From Halonotius pteroides (GTDB lineage: Archaea > Halobacteriota > Halobacteria > Halobacteriales > Haloferacaceae), in assembly GCF_003605635.1 (NCBI RefSeq), contig NZ_QMDW01000009.1, positions 46,920 to 110,919 of the forward strand: DNA of 64,000 nt, written 5' to 3'. Positions within the stretch are counted from its first letter, which is position 1, and every line of letters begins with the position of its first letter. A program made the position numbers and the translations under genes. Below, one piece after another: positions 1-9,300 of the stretch. The notes below the pieces were generated by a model, which ran no database searches, was not told the origin of the DNA, and saw nothing but the letters and a program-made list of their open reading frames with translations.

Positions 1-606
1 ACCATGTGAACCAGTAGTTCCGGCTCGTAGTCCAAGGCCGGGTGGATGTCGGTCGCATCCGGCTCACCGGCGTGGATGGCGAACGGTTTGTTCGCCTTGC
101 GGGCGGCCGCACGCTCGTCGGTAAACTCGTCGTCGTTCGCGCCGCTGGCTCCGTAGCCGTCGGCGAGGTCGAGGACTGACGCCGGGCCGCTGCCGAAGAT
201 GACCGCGTCGGTTGCTGTCTCGCTGGCGGCTGTTCGAAGGGCCTCGGTGCCCGGCTCACCTGACTCCCGGAAATCGAGGTGTGCCACCGTGCCCGTCTCT
301 TCCATGAGTTGAAGCGTGCGGCGCATCGCTGTGATGAGCTCCTTGCGGCTGGCGGCGGCGAGTCGCCGGTGTTTCTCACTATCCGGTGGCGCGACCGCCG
401 CATCCAACGAGAGGCCGACACCGGCTTCCTTGGCCACCGAATCGCCGATGTGGGTGTGGGCGTTGACAAACGCCGGCAGGACGATATCGGTCGAGTCCGT
501 GGCCGTCTCCTCGACGGCCGTAATCTGGCCGTCGTCGATGACGACCCGGCCACGAACCGGCCCAAAGCCCTCCCCGGCGAGGATCGTCCCCTCAAACTGT
601 TGCATA
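1..606 (-). CDS. Amidohydrolase family protein, 3' part missing (partial)
   Basis: The reading frame starts at the ATG complementary to 604-606 and stays open to the window edge, so about 202 N-terminal residues are visible. It has the amidohydrolase layout: a short N-terminal strand domain, then the metal-binding His-x-His in NAHTHIGDS (near residue 50) at the start of the barrel, and a later HAGE motif. These are typical of the cytosine deaminase/imidazolonepropionase-like branch, which hydrolyses C-N bonds with a bound divalent metal. The remaining metal ligands would lie beyond the window, so the substrate cannot be named. It is divergent from dabB and separated from it by about 470 bases. 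Confidence 0.85.
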
Positions 607-1074
607 CCTCAGTCCACCAGTTCAGCCCCGATATGTGTTTCCACCACCGACGAACGAACGCTCTGGTCAAATATTCATCTGATACGAACGGATTGGTAGT
701 AAAAGGGGATACAAGCGATTTTTCGATCAGACCTATCGAAAACACGGCGGCCAGGATGGCTGACGACGACCTCACACCGCTGGTGTCGGCGTTGGATATC
801 AAGCCAACGACCCGCTATGGGCGACCCCGGAGGATGCCACACCTTCGGCCGGCCGTCAACCATCGCCGATGTTGACCCGGTAGTTCGCCGGTGTCGACGG
901 TGAGCCCCGCCGATTTGCTCGCCTGGCGAAACCGTAATGTTCTATAATATAGGTTTTAAGAACAATTTGATCGAATAAATAGATTTATTGCACAGTTTGT
1001 TCTATATATGAGCGAATGCGACCAGCATCCATCAGAGGCGGCGTTTCTGACGGATCGGGTGGTCGACCCAACCC
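607..1074. other. Intergenic region between amidohydrolase and dabB
   Basis: No convincing gene lies in this 468-base stretch. The dabB-proximal part (about 930-1010) is very AT-rich and carries repeated TATA-like motifs. The amidohydrolase-proximal part has an AT-rich patch near 668-680 that could serve the minus-strand gene. A 63-codon minus-strand open frame at 675-863 has no recognisable features and is not called. Confidence 0.6.
938..1006 (+). promoter_or_regulatory. Probable dabB promoter/operator with a direct repeat
   Basis: The nonamer TGTTCTATA occurs at 938-946 and again at 998-1006, exactly 60 bases apart, each within a TATA-like block. A GTTCT/AGAAC inverted pair brackets the first block (939-963). 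The second block lies about 70 bases before the dabB ATG. Seen directly: the repeats. Inferred: that they are core promoter elements or binding sites for a regulator. Confidence 0.4.
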
Positions 1075-1097
1075 ATGACAGACGGAACCCAGCGTAG
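1008..1097 (+). CDS. Possible 29-codon upstream ORF
   Basis: A short ATG frame (MSECDQHPSEAAF...) begins directly after the TATA-like block and ends at TAG 1095-1097, overlapping the first codons of dabB in another frame. It has no recognisable domain. If the second TATA block drives transcription, the start at 1008 would lie too close to the box to be in the message, so this may be fortuitous. Confidence 0.15.
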   Translation: MSECDQHPSEAAFLTDRVVDPTHDRRNPA

Positions 1098-2568
1098 ATC
1101 AGTCGGATCGCTTCCCGAACCGAACGCCGCGTCATCGCGTGTGCCGGCCGCCCTTACCCGGTTCGTGTGGGCGATGTGGCTCGGCACGCTCGCCGTTGTG
1201 GCTGGTTTTGTTCGAACCGATCCGGCGTGGGCGGTTGATGGGCTCGTTGCCATCGATGGGCTGACGGTCGTCATGTGGTCGGTTGTCACCTTCTTCAGCG
1301 GGATTGTCCACAGCTACTCACGCCGGTATCTGGACGGCAACCCGAACAAAACGCAGTTTTTCGTGCGTATCTTCGCGTTCACGATAGTTGTGATGGTCGT
1401 TGTCGCCGCCGACCACATCGCCCTGTTCGCGGCGGCATGGCTGGCGATGGGGCTGCTCATGGCCGAGCTGATCGGCCACGTCGATGGTTGGCCGCAGGCG
1501 CGGGCGGCTGCCCGGAGTGCGCGTCGGTACTTCGTCGGGGGGAGCCTCTTGGTCGCTTTCAGTCTCACACTCCTTTGGTCGGCGACAGGCGCGACCAGTG
1601 TGACCGGGATTCTTGACGCCGTCGGCGGCCTGTCGACGACAACCGCCCTGTTGGCGGCCGGCGGCCTCGTCGTGGCGGCGATGATCCAGTCGGCACTGAT
1701 CCCCTTCCACACGTGGGTGTTGTCGTCGATGACCGCGCCGACGCCGGCCTCCGCGCTGATGCATGCCGGCTTTGTCAACGCCGGCGGCGTCCTGCTCGTG
1801 CGGTTCGCGCCGGTCGTCACGGTTGAGCCGACGGTTATGCTTGCGATCGTCGCCATCGGCGCGGCCAGCGCGCTCGGCGGGAAGCTTCTGAAATCTGTCC
1901 AGCCGGATATCAAGGGCCAACTCGGCTGCTCGACGGTCGGCCAGATGGGCTTTATGCTCATGCAGGCCGGCCTCGGCTTCTTCCCGGCGGCTATCGCCCA
2001 CCTCATTCTCCATGGGTTCTACAAAGCCTATCAGTTCCTCTCATCCGGCGGGGCGGTCGAACATACGACCCCTCAGTCGGTGAGCGATCACACAGTCGGC
2101 TTCAACGGCGTTGGCAGCATCATCGTGACCCTAGCGACCGGGCTGCTCGGCGGCGCGCTCTTTGCGGTTCTCACCGGCAAGGGCACGCTCGCCAACGGCG
2201 GCATCCTGCTGACGTTCTTTGTGACGTTTGCGACGTTGCATGCAGCCCGTAGCGCGGTCAAACACACCACGCTCCCGGCGACGCTTCGCTACGGGGCCGT
2301 TCCGTTGGTCTTCTTCCCGGCGATCATCGTCTACGGTGCGGCCTATGAGGCGATCTCATTCCTGTTGGCCGATCTCCCGGTGGTCACGGCGACAACCGAG
2401 TTGACCCTCCTGCATGGCGCGATCGCCGTTGTCTTTGTCGGCACGTACCTCGCCATCGAGACGGGGGTTCACGAGGAGAGCGGCCGTCTCTATGTGGCAC
2501 TGCTGAATCTGAGCCAACCGGTTGCTGACACGCTGCTGACGACCACGGAGGACTACAATGAGTACTGA
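1075..2568 (+). CDS. dabB: DabB, proton-conducting membrane subunit of the DAB inorganic-carbon transporter
   Basis: The 497-residue protein is a multi-helix membrane protein of the NuoL/MrpA (proton-conducting transporter) family. The characteristic segment around residues 205-245 (IPFHTWVLSSMTAPTPAS, then LMHAGFVNAGG) is present. The gene overlaps the next gene (dabA, DUF2309) by 11 bases, and this pairing identifies it as DabB rather than a complex I or Mrp subunit. In characterised bacterial DABs the pair works as an energy-coupled CO2 uptake/hydration complex, with DabB anchoring DabA to the membrane and conducting cations. The function here is inferred from that pairing. The N-terminus is slightly extended and polar before the first helix (about residue 27). 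No other Nuo or Mrp subunit genes are nearby. Confidence 0.88.
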   Translation: MTDGTQRRSVGSLPEPNAASSRVPAALTRFVWAMWLGTLAVVAGFVRTDPAWAVDGLVAIDGLTVVMWSVVTFFSGIVHSYSRRYLDGNPNKTQFFVRIFAFTIVVMVVVAADHIALFAAAWLAMGLLMAELIGHVDGWPQARAAARSARRYFVGGSLLVAFSLTLLWSATGATSVTGILDAVGGLSTTTALLAAGGLVVAAMIQSALIPFHTWVLSSMTAPTPASALMHAGFVNAGGVLLVRFAPVVTVEPTVMLAIVAIGAASALGGKLLKSVQPDIKGQLGCSTVGQMGFMLMQAGLGFFPAAIAHLILHGFYKAYQFLSSGGAVEHTTPQSVSDHTVGFNGVGSIIVTLATGLLGGALFAVLTGKGTLANGGILLTFFVTFATLHAARSAVKHTTLPATLRYGAVPLVFFPAIIVYGAAYEAISFLLADLPVVTATTELTLLHGAIAVVFVGTYLAIETGVHEESGRLYVALLNLSQPVADTLLTTTEDYNEY

Positions 2569-5035
2569 ATCCACGATCGATGACAGTATCGACGCCGCGG
2601 CAACCACGGTCGGCTCCCTCTGGCCAATCCACTCGTTTGTGACAGCCAACCCGTTGTCGGGGTTTGAAGACCAACCCTTCGAAGAGGCAGTCGCGCAGGC
2701 GACCGATCTGTTGGGTGGCCGCGGCTACCCCAGCGCGGAGACGTTCCGGACAGCACTCGATTGCGGTCAGATCGACACTGCGATCCTCCGGTCAGAACTT
2801 GCATCGCGTGGCTACGAGGCCAAGCCAGACACACTGCTCGACCGGTTGGCCGACGCCGACACCAACACCGATTCCGACACCGCCACCAACGATGATATCG
2901 ACCGTGTTGATGCGGTTCTCACCAAGTGGCTGGCGGCCTTTCTCGACGAGGGCCGGTCACACTGGTCGATGCCGAACCGCGAGGCGGGCTTTTATACCGC
3001 CTTCCGCGGGCTGGCCGACCACGACGGCGAGATCCCAAACAACGGCGTCGTTGCCGACCTGCCGGCCTCGCCGACAGCGGCCATCGAGGCTGTGGTTGAC
3101 TCACACCCAGAGCACCAGTGGGAGTCGATCATCGAGGAACAGCTGGCCGCGTTGCCTGGCTGGACGGGTTTTATCAAGCAACGGGCTACCGACGACGGCG
3201 AGTGGCAGTCGGCGTACCCGATCACGCTTGCGGGCTACCTCGCGGTACGGCTGTCGTTGCTGGACGGCTTCGGTGTCGACATTGAGCCATCAGATACTGA
3301 ACCGACACCTGACGCTGTCGACGAGATCGCCGCGGCGTTTTTGAGCGCGTGGGAGGCGACCTACCGCGATGAGCTGGCTGATGTTGTCGCCGCCGAAAGC
3401 GCGAGCAAGCAGATCGGCGACAGCACGGCGGCCGACGACAGCGAGACGGCCGCTGAGAACGGGGCGGCCGCCGAGGGGGCGTCTTCAGCCCGCCCGGATG
3501 CACAGCTGACCTTCTGTATCGACACACGCTCGGAGATCATCCGTCGTCACATCGAGGCGACCGGGAACTACGAAACCCACGGCTACGCCGGATTCTTCGG
3601 CGTCCCGATCGAGTACGACGGCTATGACGCAGACGTGTCGGTCGATGCCTGTCCGCCGATTCTCGATCCACAACACCGGATCACCGAGCTTCCAACCGAC
3701 GACGAGACCCAAGCCACCTACGACCGCTTGGCGGGCATCAAAGCGGCCGCTGCGGAGGCCATCGAGACGCTCAGAGCTAACGCGGCGAGTGCCTACGGAT
3801 ACGTTGAGAGCGCCGGCAGCGGCTACGGCCTCGCCTTAGCGGCGCGCACGCTCGTCCCCGGGCGTGTCCATGATCTCTTGGATGCCGTCGACGACGCCGA
3901 ACCCGACACCCACGAGTTCTGCGAGCCGATGGTGCACCACCAACACACCTACGCCGGCGACCTCCCGGTCGGGCTGACCGCCGACGAAAAGGTTGAGTAC
4001 GCCGCCACGGCCTTCGATCTGATGGGCATCGAGACGTTCGGCCGCGTGGTTGCCTTCGTCGGCCACGCCAGCGAGACGGTGAACAACTCATACGAGTCGG
4101 GGCTGGACTGTGGGGCCTGTGCGGGCAACCCCGGCGGGCCGAACGCCCGCGTTCTGGCAGCGATCTGCAACGACGACGAGGTACAGGCTACACTCCGCGA
4201 GCAAGGCCATGAGATCCCGGATGACACCGTCTTTGTGGCCGGCGAACACACCACCACGACCGACGAGATCGAACTGTATGACGGCGACGTGCCTGCAAGC
4301 CACGCCGACGAACTCCAGCAGCTCCGCGTGGATCTCCGGACGGCCCGCGAAGCCGCGACCGCCGAACGCGCCGACACGATGGCTGCTGACACCACCGATG
4401 GCGTCGGCGAAACTGAACGCCGCGCGGCCGACTGGGCCGAGACCCGCCCCGAGTGGGGGTTGGCCGGCAACGCCGCCTTCGTCATCGGGCCGCGGGAACT
4501 CACCGCGGATGTTGATCTTGACGGTCGTGCGTTTCTTCACTCCTACGACCACACGACCGACCCTGATGGCGACGCCCTCGAAGCGATCCTCACGGGGCCG
4601 ATGGTCGTCACCCAGTGGATCAACAGCCAGTATTACTTCTCGACGGTCGATTCCGGCGTCTACGGCAGCGGCTCGAAGATCACCCACAACCCTGTCGGCA
4701 ACGTCGGTGTCTACCAGGGCAACGGCGGCGATCTTCTCGCCGGGCTCCCGCTGCAGTCGGTGGCTGCCGGGCCCGACGAGCCATACCACCAGCCGCTCCG
4801 TCTCTCGACGGTCGTTCACGCGCCGGTTGCCAATGTCACCGACATCCTTGCCGACCACGAGGAGCTCACAACCCTGCTGGACAACAGCTGGCTGTCGTTG
4901 ACGGTCGTCGATCCAACCCGCGAGCACGACGCCTTCCACTACGACGGCGACCTATCGTGGACAAGCGGCACAGAGATCGACCCGACTGCCGATGAGGCCG
5001 ACCCGGCGACGCCAACGGCTGCTGCTGACGACTAA
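2558..5035 (+). CDS. dabA: DabA, zinc subunit of the DAB inorganic-carbon transporter (DUF2309/UPF0753)
   Basis: This 825-residue soluble acidic protein belongs to the DUF2309 family. The zinc-site residues known from bacterial DabA, which resemble a beta-carbonic anhydrase site, can be placed as C320 and D322 (FCIDTRSE), H503 (VGHASETVNN) and C518 (GLDCGACAG). All four are intact, so the active site looks functional. Residues about 285-315 are a low-complexity acidic/Ala insertion just before the first zinc motif, probably a haloarchaeal adaptation. The ATG lies inside the end of dabB, giving translational coupling. Downstream there is about 100 bases to dph2. In bacteria DabA is proposed to convert CO2 to bicarbonate vectorially, and the same role is inferred here. 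Confidence 0.92.
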   Translation: MSTESTIDDSIDAAATTVGSLWPIHSFVTANPLSGFEDQPFEEAVAQATDLLGGRGYPSAETFRTALDCGQIDTAILRSELASRGYEAKPDTLLDRLADADTNTDSDTATNDDIDRVDAVLTKWLAAFLDEGRSHWSMPNREAGFYTAFRGLADHDGEIPNNGVVADLPASPTAAIEAVVDSHPEHQWESIIEEQLAALPGWTGFIKQRATDDGEWQSAYPITLAGYLAVRLSLLDGFGVDIEPSDTEPTPDAVDEIAAAFLSAWEATYRDELADVVAAESASKQIGDSTAADDSETAAENGAAAEGASSARPDAQLTFCIDTRSEIIRRHIEATGNYETHGYAGFFGVPIEYDGYDADVSVDACPPILDPQHRITELPTDDETQATYDRLAGIKAAAAEAIETLRANAASAYGYVESAGSGYGLALAARTLVPGRVHDLLDAVDDAEPDTHEFCEPMVHHQHTYAGDLPVGLTADEKVEYAATAFDLMGIETFGRVVAFVGHASETVNNSYESGLDCGACAGNPGGPNARVLAAICNDDEVQATLREQGHEIPDDTVFVAGEHTTTTDEIELYDGDVPASHADELQQLRVDLRTAREAATAERADTMAADTTDGVGETERRAADWAETRPEWGLAGNAAFVIGPRELTADVDLDGRAFLHSYDHTTDPDGDALEAILTGPMVVTQWINSQYYFSTVDSGVYGSGSKITHNPVGNVGVYQGNGGDLLAGLPLQSVAAGPDEPYHQPLRLSTVVHAPVANVTDILADHEELTTLLDNSWLSLTVVDPTREHDAFHYDGDLSWTSGTEIDPTADEADPATPTAAADD

Positions 5036-5137
5036 CGGTGCCAACCTGCTTTTGTCGGTGGCCACCGGCGATGAAATGATCGTGACAGTGTAGCGATAAC
5101 GCCGTGGTTATACGGCTTCGACAGATATGAGACTGTA

Positions 5138-6196
5138 ATGAGCCACGACGCCAGCGACGATGGCTACTCCGAGGGTGACCTTCGAAACACGGGGATGGAT
5201 CTCCGCCACGATCGTGAGTGGGATTACGAACTCGAACGCATCGTCGACGAGATTGAGGAACGCGATGCCGAGAAGGTCGGCCTCCAGTTCCCCGAGGGCC
5301 TCAAGCGCCGCGGCCCAGCTGTCGCCGACGATCTCCGGGAAGTCGTTGACGACGATGTGACGATCCTCCTTTCGGGCCAACCGTGTTACGGAGCTTGTGA
5401 TCTCGATACCTATCTCATGCGCCGGACGGACGTGTTTGTTCACTTCGGGCACTCCCCGATGAAGGAGTCCGATCAGATCATCTATGTCCCGCTGTTCTCC
5501 AACGTCGATCCCTTCCCGATTCTCGAAGACTCGCTGGACGAACTCCCCGATCCCGACGACGACCCCGCAGTCGGTCTCGTGACGACCGCCCAGCACATGA
5601 ACCGCTTCGGCGAGATGGTCGAATGGCTGGAGGAACGCGGCTATGAGGTACATACCCGCAAGGGTGACGACCGCCTGACCTACGAGGGACAGGTACTCGG
5701 CTGTAACTACGCGTCCGCCGATATCGACGCCGACCAGATCCTCTACGTCGGTGGCGGGAAGTTCCACCCGATGGGGCTGGCGATGGAACATCAGGACAAA
5801 CATGTTGTCATCGGCGACCCCGTCAACAACGTGGTGACGATCGCCGATCCCGACCAGTTCCTCAAAGAGCGGTATGCGACCGTTCACAAGGCGATGGACG
5901 CCGAGAAGTGGGGTGTCATTTTCTGTACCAAGATCGGGCAAGGTCGCTGGGAGAAAGCCGAGGAGATCCTCGAGAACAACGAGAACGCCTACCTGATCAC
6001 GATGGACGAGGTCACCCCTGACCGCCTGTTGAACTTCGATATGGATGCCTTCGTCAACACCGGCTGTCCGCGGATCACAACCGACGACGGCCCGCAGTTC
6101 CACAAGCCGATGGTGACCCCCGGCGAGTACGAGATCGCTATGGGCAACAAACCGCTGGACGAACTCGAATTCGACACGTTCCACGGCACGTGGTGA
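5138..6196 (+). CDS. dph2: Diphthamide biosynthesis protein Dph2 (2-(3-amino-3-carboxypropyl)histidine synthase)
   Basis: This 352-residue protein matches archaeal Dph2, the homodimeric noncanonical radical-SAM enzyme that transfers the 3-amino-3-carboxypropyl group of SAM to a histidine of elongation factor 2. This is the first step of diphthamide synthesis. The three cysteines that hold its 4Fe-4S cluster are visible, one per domain: C87 (CYGACDLD), C189 (LGCNYASAD) and C310 (NTGCPRI). The N-terminal VGLQFPEGLKRR motif is typical. A TATA-like GTTATACG near 5106 sits about 28 bases before the ATG, suggesting an independent, nearly leaderless transcript. Confidence 0.94.
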   Translation: MSHDASDDGYSEGDLRNTGMDLRHDREWDYELERIVDEIEERDAEKVGLQFPEGLKRRGPAVADDLREVVDDDVTILLSGQPCYGACDLDTYLMRRTDVFVHFGHSPMKESDQIIYVPLFSNVDPFPILEDSLDELPDPDDDPAVGLVTTAQHMNRFGEMVEWLEERGYEVHTRKGDDRLTYEGQVLGCNYASADIDADQILYVGGGKFHPMGLAMEHQDKHVVIGDPVNNVVTIADPDQFLKERYATVHKAMDAEKWGVIFCTKIGQGRWEKAEEILENNENAYLITMDEVTPDRLLNFDMDAFVNTGCPRITTDDGPQFHKPMVTPGEYEIAMGNKPLDELEFDTFHGTW

Positions 6197-6222
6197 GGCG
6201 GTCGGCGGTCGTCAGCGACCGA

Positions 6223-8004
6223 TTACTCCTGTGATACTTCTCTCTCGCTTTGCGCTTTGTCGTCAACAGCAGACCGAACTCCGGTGATCTCGAATCTGGC
6301 CCCACCGTCGTTGCTGTCGGTCACGGTGATCTCCCAGTTGTGGGCGGTGACAATATCCTGTACGATCGCCAGCCCGAAGCCGGTGCCACCGCTCGCAGCG
6401 GTGTAGCCGCTTTCGAATACGTCGTCGTGGTTGGTCGCGTCGATCCCGGTGCCATCATCGGCCACATAGAAGCCGGATCGCTGCCCGGCATCGGAGGCCA
6501 ACTCGCCATCGCCAAGCACGCCCACACGCACCGTAACCGGTGTCTCATTATGTTCGGCGGCGTTTACATAGAGATTCTCGAAAACCTGTACCAACCGATC
6601 ACGGTCGGCTGCAATCTCGATGTCCGCAGGGACGGACACCCGAAGTGTACACTCATCAACATCGCTGTACGTCCACGCTGTCCGGGCCGCTGCCGCAAGG
6701 CCGACCGGCCCGGTTGCGTCGATCGTCTGATTCGTTCGGGCCATCGTGAGCAGATCATCGATCATCGACTCCATCCGTGTCAACGCCGCCTGGGCGTCCT
6801 CGATCTCCTCGCTGTCGGACGCCCAGCCGGCGATCTTGAGTCGGCCTTTCGCCACGTTGAGTGGGCTCCGGAGGTCATGGGAGACGATGCTGGCGAACTC
6901 GTCGAGATGCTCGTTTTGCTCGCGGAGCTGTTGTTCACGCGCCTTGCGTTCGGTGATCTCGTGGAGTCGTATCAGTTGTCCGGTCTCTGTGTTGGTTCCG
7001 TCTTCGATCGGCATGCTGTCGACGGTAAATGTCCGTTCTGTCCCGGCTTTCGAGAGCGTTGTCTCGCCTGATCCAGCTGTGGTAAACCAGTCGACTGGCT
7101 CGGGAAACGGTGCAAAAAACCTTGCTGCGGCCATCCCACGCCACCCTGCTGGGGCGTCGACCAACTCTCGCGCCGCGGGATTGCAGTCGACGACGCGCTG
7201 GTGGTCGTCGAGCATGACCACCGGATCAGCCAACTGTTCGACAAGCTGTTTCCGCCCGATAGGGGCGACTGCAAGCAGTCGATACCGAAATATCGCGACC
7301 GCGAATGCGACAGCGGTAACGCCAAAGGAGACATGTGTGAGATTCCACTCTGGTGGGAGAAGTCCCGCAAAGAGTAACGAGTTGACGCCTAGTATCGCGC
7401 CGATACCGACCGCAAGGGCAACTGCTTGTCCGCGGTATATATCGCCTCGATTGGCCAGAAGATACCGAACGACAACTCCACCACTTCCGATCATCAGTAC
7501 GTATCCGTACAGTTGAAGGCCCCGAAATGCCGGTTTGAGCGTGAGATCGAGAACCACCCACTCCGAAAAGGTGACCCCAGCGATCGTCATCGGCCCTTGG
7601 GTGGTAAGCCCATCGTGTGCAATCATGACCGTTGGGTTGAACAGCACGGCTGTCGCAAGAACTCCAATCGTCGCTACTGCAACCCCTGCTGTCTTTCGGT
7701 TTACCCAGCGGGTGTTTTCTGTATATGCCAGCGCAAACCACGCCACCGAATAGAACAGCCCGGGAACAAGAACGACATTGCCGAAATTATTCCCCGCAAA
7801 GATGAGAGCCGGGACAGTTACAACATTGATGAAGATGGCCGTGAGTTGCCACACACAGATCACAAACAAGAGCACGATGAAGGCGCGAAGCTCCGGTGTC
7901 CGTCCGCGTCGATGATACTGCCGGAGCGAGTAGACCAGCAGCGACGCCGCGACCAGCAGGATCCCCACGAAGACGGGCACCTCCGGTTGCAGTTGAAACG
8001 TCAT
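6223..8004 (-). CDS. Membrane sensor histidine kinase with PAS domain
   Basis: The 593-residue protein has seven or eight predicted membrane helices in residues 8-242 (a 7TM-type N-terminal sensor module). A PAS domain follows at about 253-350 (LADPVVMLDDHQRVVDCN), then a dimerisation domain with the phospho-acceptor His376 in SIVSHDLRS, and an HATPase domain with the N-box around N481 and G-boxes DDGTGID and GGTGFGLAI. All catalytic motifs are intact. The arrangement is common among haloarchaeal signalling kinases that often lack a linked response regulator, and no receiver gene is seen here. It ends 27 bases from the convergent dph2 gene. The ligand is unknown. Confidence 0.9.
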   Translation of the reverse strand: MTFQLQPEVPVFVGILLVAASLLVYSLRQYHRRGRTPELRAFIVLLFVICVWQLTAIFINVVTVPALIFAGNNFGNVVLVPGLFYSVAWFALAYTENTRWVNRKTAGVAVATIGVLATAVLFNPTVMIAHDGLTTQGPMTIAGVTFSEWVVLDLTLKPAFRGLQLYGYVLMIGSGGVVVRYLLANRGDIYRGQAVALAVGIGAILGVNSLLFAGLLPPEWNLTHVSFGVTAVAFAVAIFRYRLLAVAPIGRKQLVEQLADPVVMLDDHQRVVDCNPAARELVDAPAGWRGMAAARFFAPFPEPVDWFTTAGSGETTLSKAGTERTFTVDSMPIEDGTNTETGQLIRLHEITERKAREQQLREQNEHLDEFASIVSHDLRSPLNVAKGRLKIAGWASDSEEIEDAQAALTRMESMIDDLLTMARTNQTIDATGPVGLAAAARTAWTYSDVDECTLRVSVPADIEIAADRDRLVQVFENLYVNAAEHNETPVTVRVGVLGDGELASDAGQRSGFYVADDGTGIDATNHDDVFESGYTAASGGTGFGLAIVQDIVTAHNWEITVTDSNDGGARFEITGVRSAVDDKAQSEREVSQE

Positions 8005-8270
8005 ACTTGCGCGACTGCTGTGCAGTTATTCCAGCTGAACAATCAAAATAGTATTGAATAGTTAAGAAATATACATTTGCTGTTCAAATTTTACACCGCA
8101 TACTCCGGCAAGCGTCCTCAGCCCATTGCGTAACTGTCGGGTGTACACCGGATGGTCTTGAAAACGGCCGCTGTGATCGGTGTGTCTCGCATCTCTCAGT
8201 CTCACCGGGTGACCCCACACACTGAGAACCAAGCTAACAGTTCATATGCCTGCAAGCCGAACACGTGTGT

Positions 8271-9236
8271 ATGCAAACTGTTGTTGTCAACGACGATCCG
8301 ATGATCCGCGCTGACGCCCTGCGTCACGTACTCGGCGATGACGTGACAGTCGAGGTCGCTGACCTGCAGACGACTGAGGATATCACCGAGACAGCAGCCG
8401 ATGCCACGGCCCTTGTTGTCGATGTCCAGACCGATGTTCCGGCCGCGGTCTTCGAAGCCTGTGAGAATCTGGAGATCGTCGCTCGCGCAGGCGTCGGCGT
8501 CGACGGCGTTGATATCCCAGCCGCAGCCGACCACGGCGTCACCGTCGTCAATGTGCCTGATTACTGCCGCGAGGAGGTCTCGACACATGCGGTCTCGTTG
8601 CTGTTGGCCTCGATCCGGCGACTCAACGTCTACGATCGGTCGGTCAAAGGCGGCCGCTGGGATTGGGCGGATGGCGCGCCGATCCATCGCCTCACCGGCG
8701 AAACCGTTGGCTTCCTCTCGTTTGGCCAACTCGCCAAGGCGACCGCCGAGAAGCTTGCCGGGTTCAACTGCGACATCGTCGCCGCCGATCCGTACGTTGA
8801 GGCCGACGAGATGGCAGCCCTCGGCGTCGAGAAGGTGCCGCTCGACGAACTGCTCGAAACAGCGGATCACGTCTCGGTGCACGCGCCGCTGACCGATGAT
8901 ACCCGCCACCTCTTCGACCGCGATGCGTTCCGCAAGATGAGCGAGACTGCTGTCCTCGTCAACGTTGGCCGTGGCCCGATCGTCAAAGAGGACGCCCTTG
9001 TGTGGGCGCTTGAAAACGACGAGATCGCCGCTGCCGGGCTCGATGTCCTCGAAGACGAGCCGTTGACAGACTCGTCGCTGGCCGACCGCGACGATGTCAT
9101 CCTGACGCCGCATACCGCCTTCTACTCCGAGGAGTCGCTGACAGATCTCAACGAACACATCGGTCACGATATCCGCTCGGTTTTCGACGGCGAGGAACCA
9201 GCAGGCTACATCGATCCCGAGGCCGACTGGCTGTAG
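8271..9236 (+). CDS. D-2-hydroxyacid dehydrogenase, C-terminal-binding-protein-like
   Basis: The 321-residue protein has the two-domain formate/glycerate dehydrogenase fold. The catalytic set is present: Arg in VNVGRGPIV, Glu in DVLEDEPL and His in LTPHTAFYS. This places it with phosphoglycerate dehydrogenase/CtBP-like NAD(P)-dependent oxidoreductases, and the short length without an ACT domain argues against SerA. The dinucleotide-binding turn reads VGFLSFGQLA, where the usual pattern is GxGxxG, so two of the three glycines are Ser and Ala. I chose the ATG at 8271 over the GTG six bases upstream because it lies about 27 bases after a TATA-like TTCATATG (8241-8248). The substrate is unknown. 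Confidence 0.85.
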   Translation: MQTVVVNDDPMIRADALRHVLGDDVTVEVADLQTTEDITETAADATALVVDVQTDVPAAVFEACENLEIVARAGVGVDGVDIPAAADHGVTVVNVPDYCREEVSTHAVSLLLASIRRLNVYDRSVKGGRWDWADGAPIHRLTGETVGFLSFGQLAKATAEKLAGFNCDIVAADPYVEADEMAALGVEKVPLDELLETADHVSVHAPLTDDTRHLFDRDAFRKMSETAVLVNVGRGPIVKEDALVWALENDEIAAAGLDVLEDEPLTDSSLADRDDVILTPHTAFYSEESLTDLNEHIGHDIRSVFDGEEPAGYIDPEADWL

Positions 9237-9300
9237 CTGCGTCGCCTCGGCTCTGACCGCGACGGCAACGTTTAGAACCAACCGGGTCGCATACCCGCAT

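Noticed and set aside
4088..4939. Long open frame antisense to dabA, and similar long frames antisense to other GC-rich genes
   Set aside because: Codon bias in GC-rich genes keeps antisense frames open. The translations are Arg-rich and not halophilic, and the sense genes are clear.
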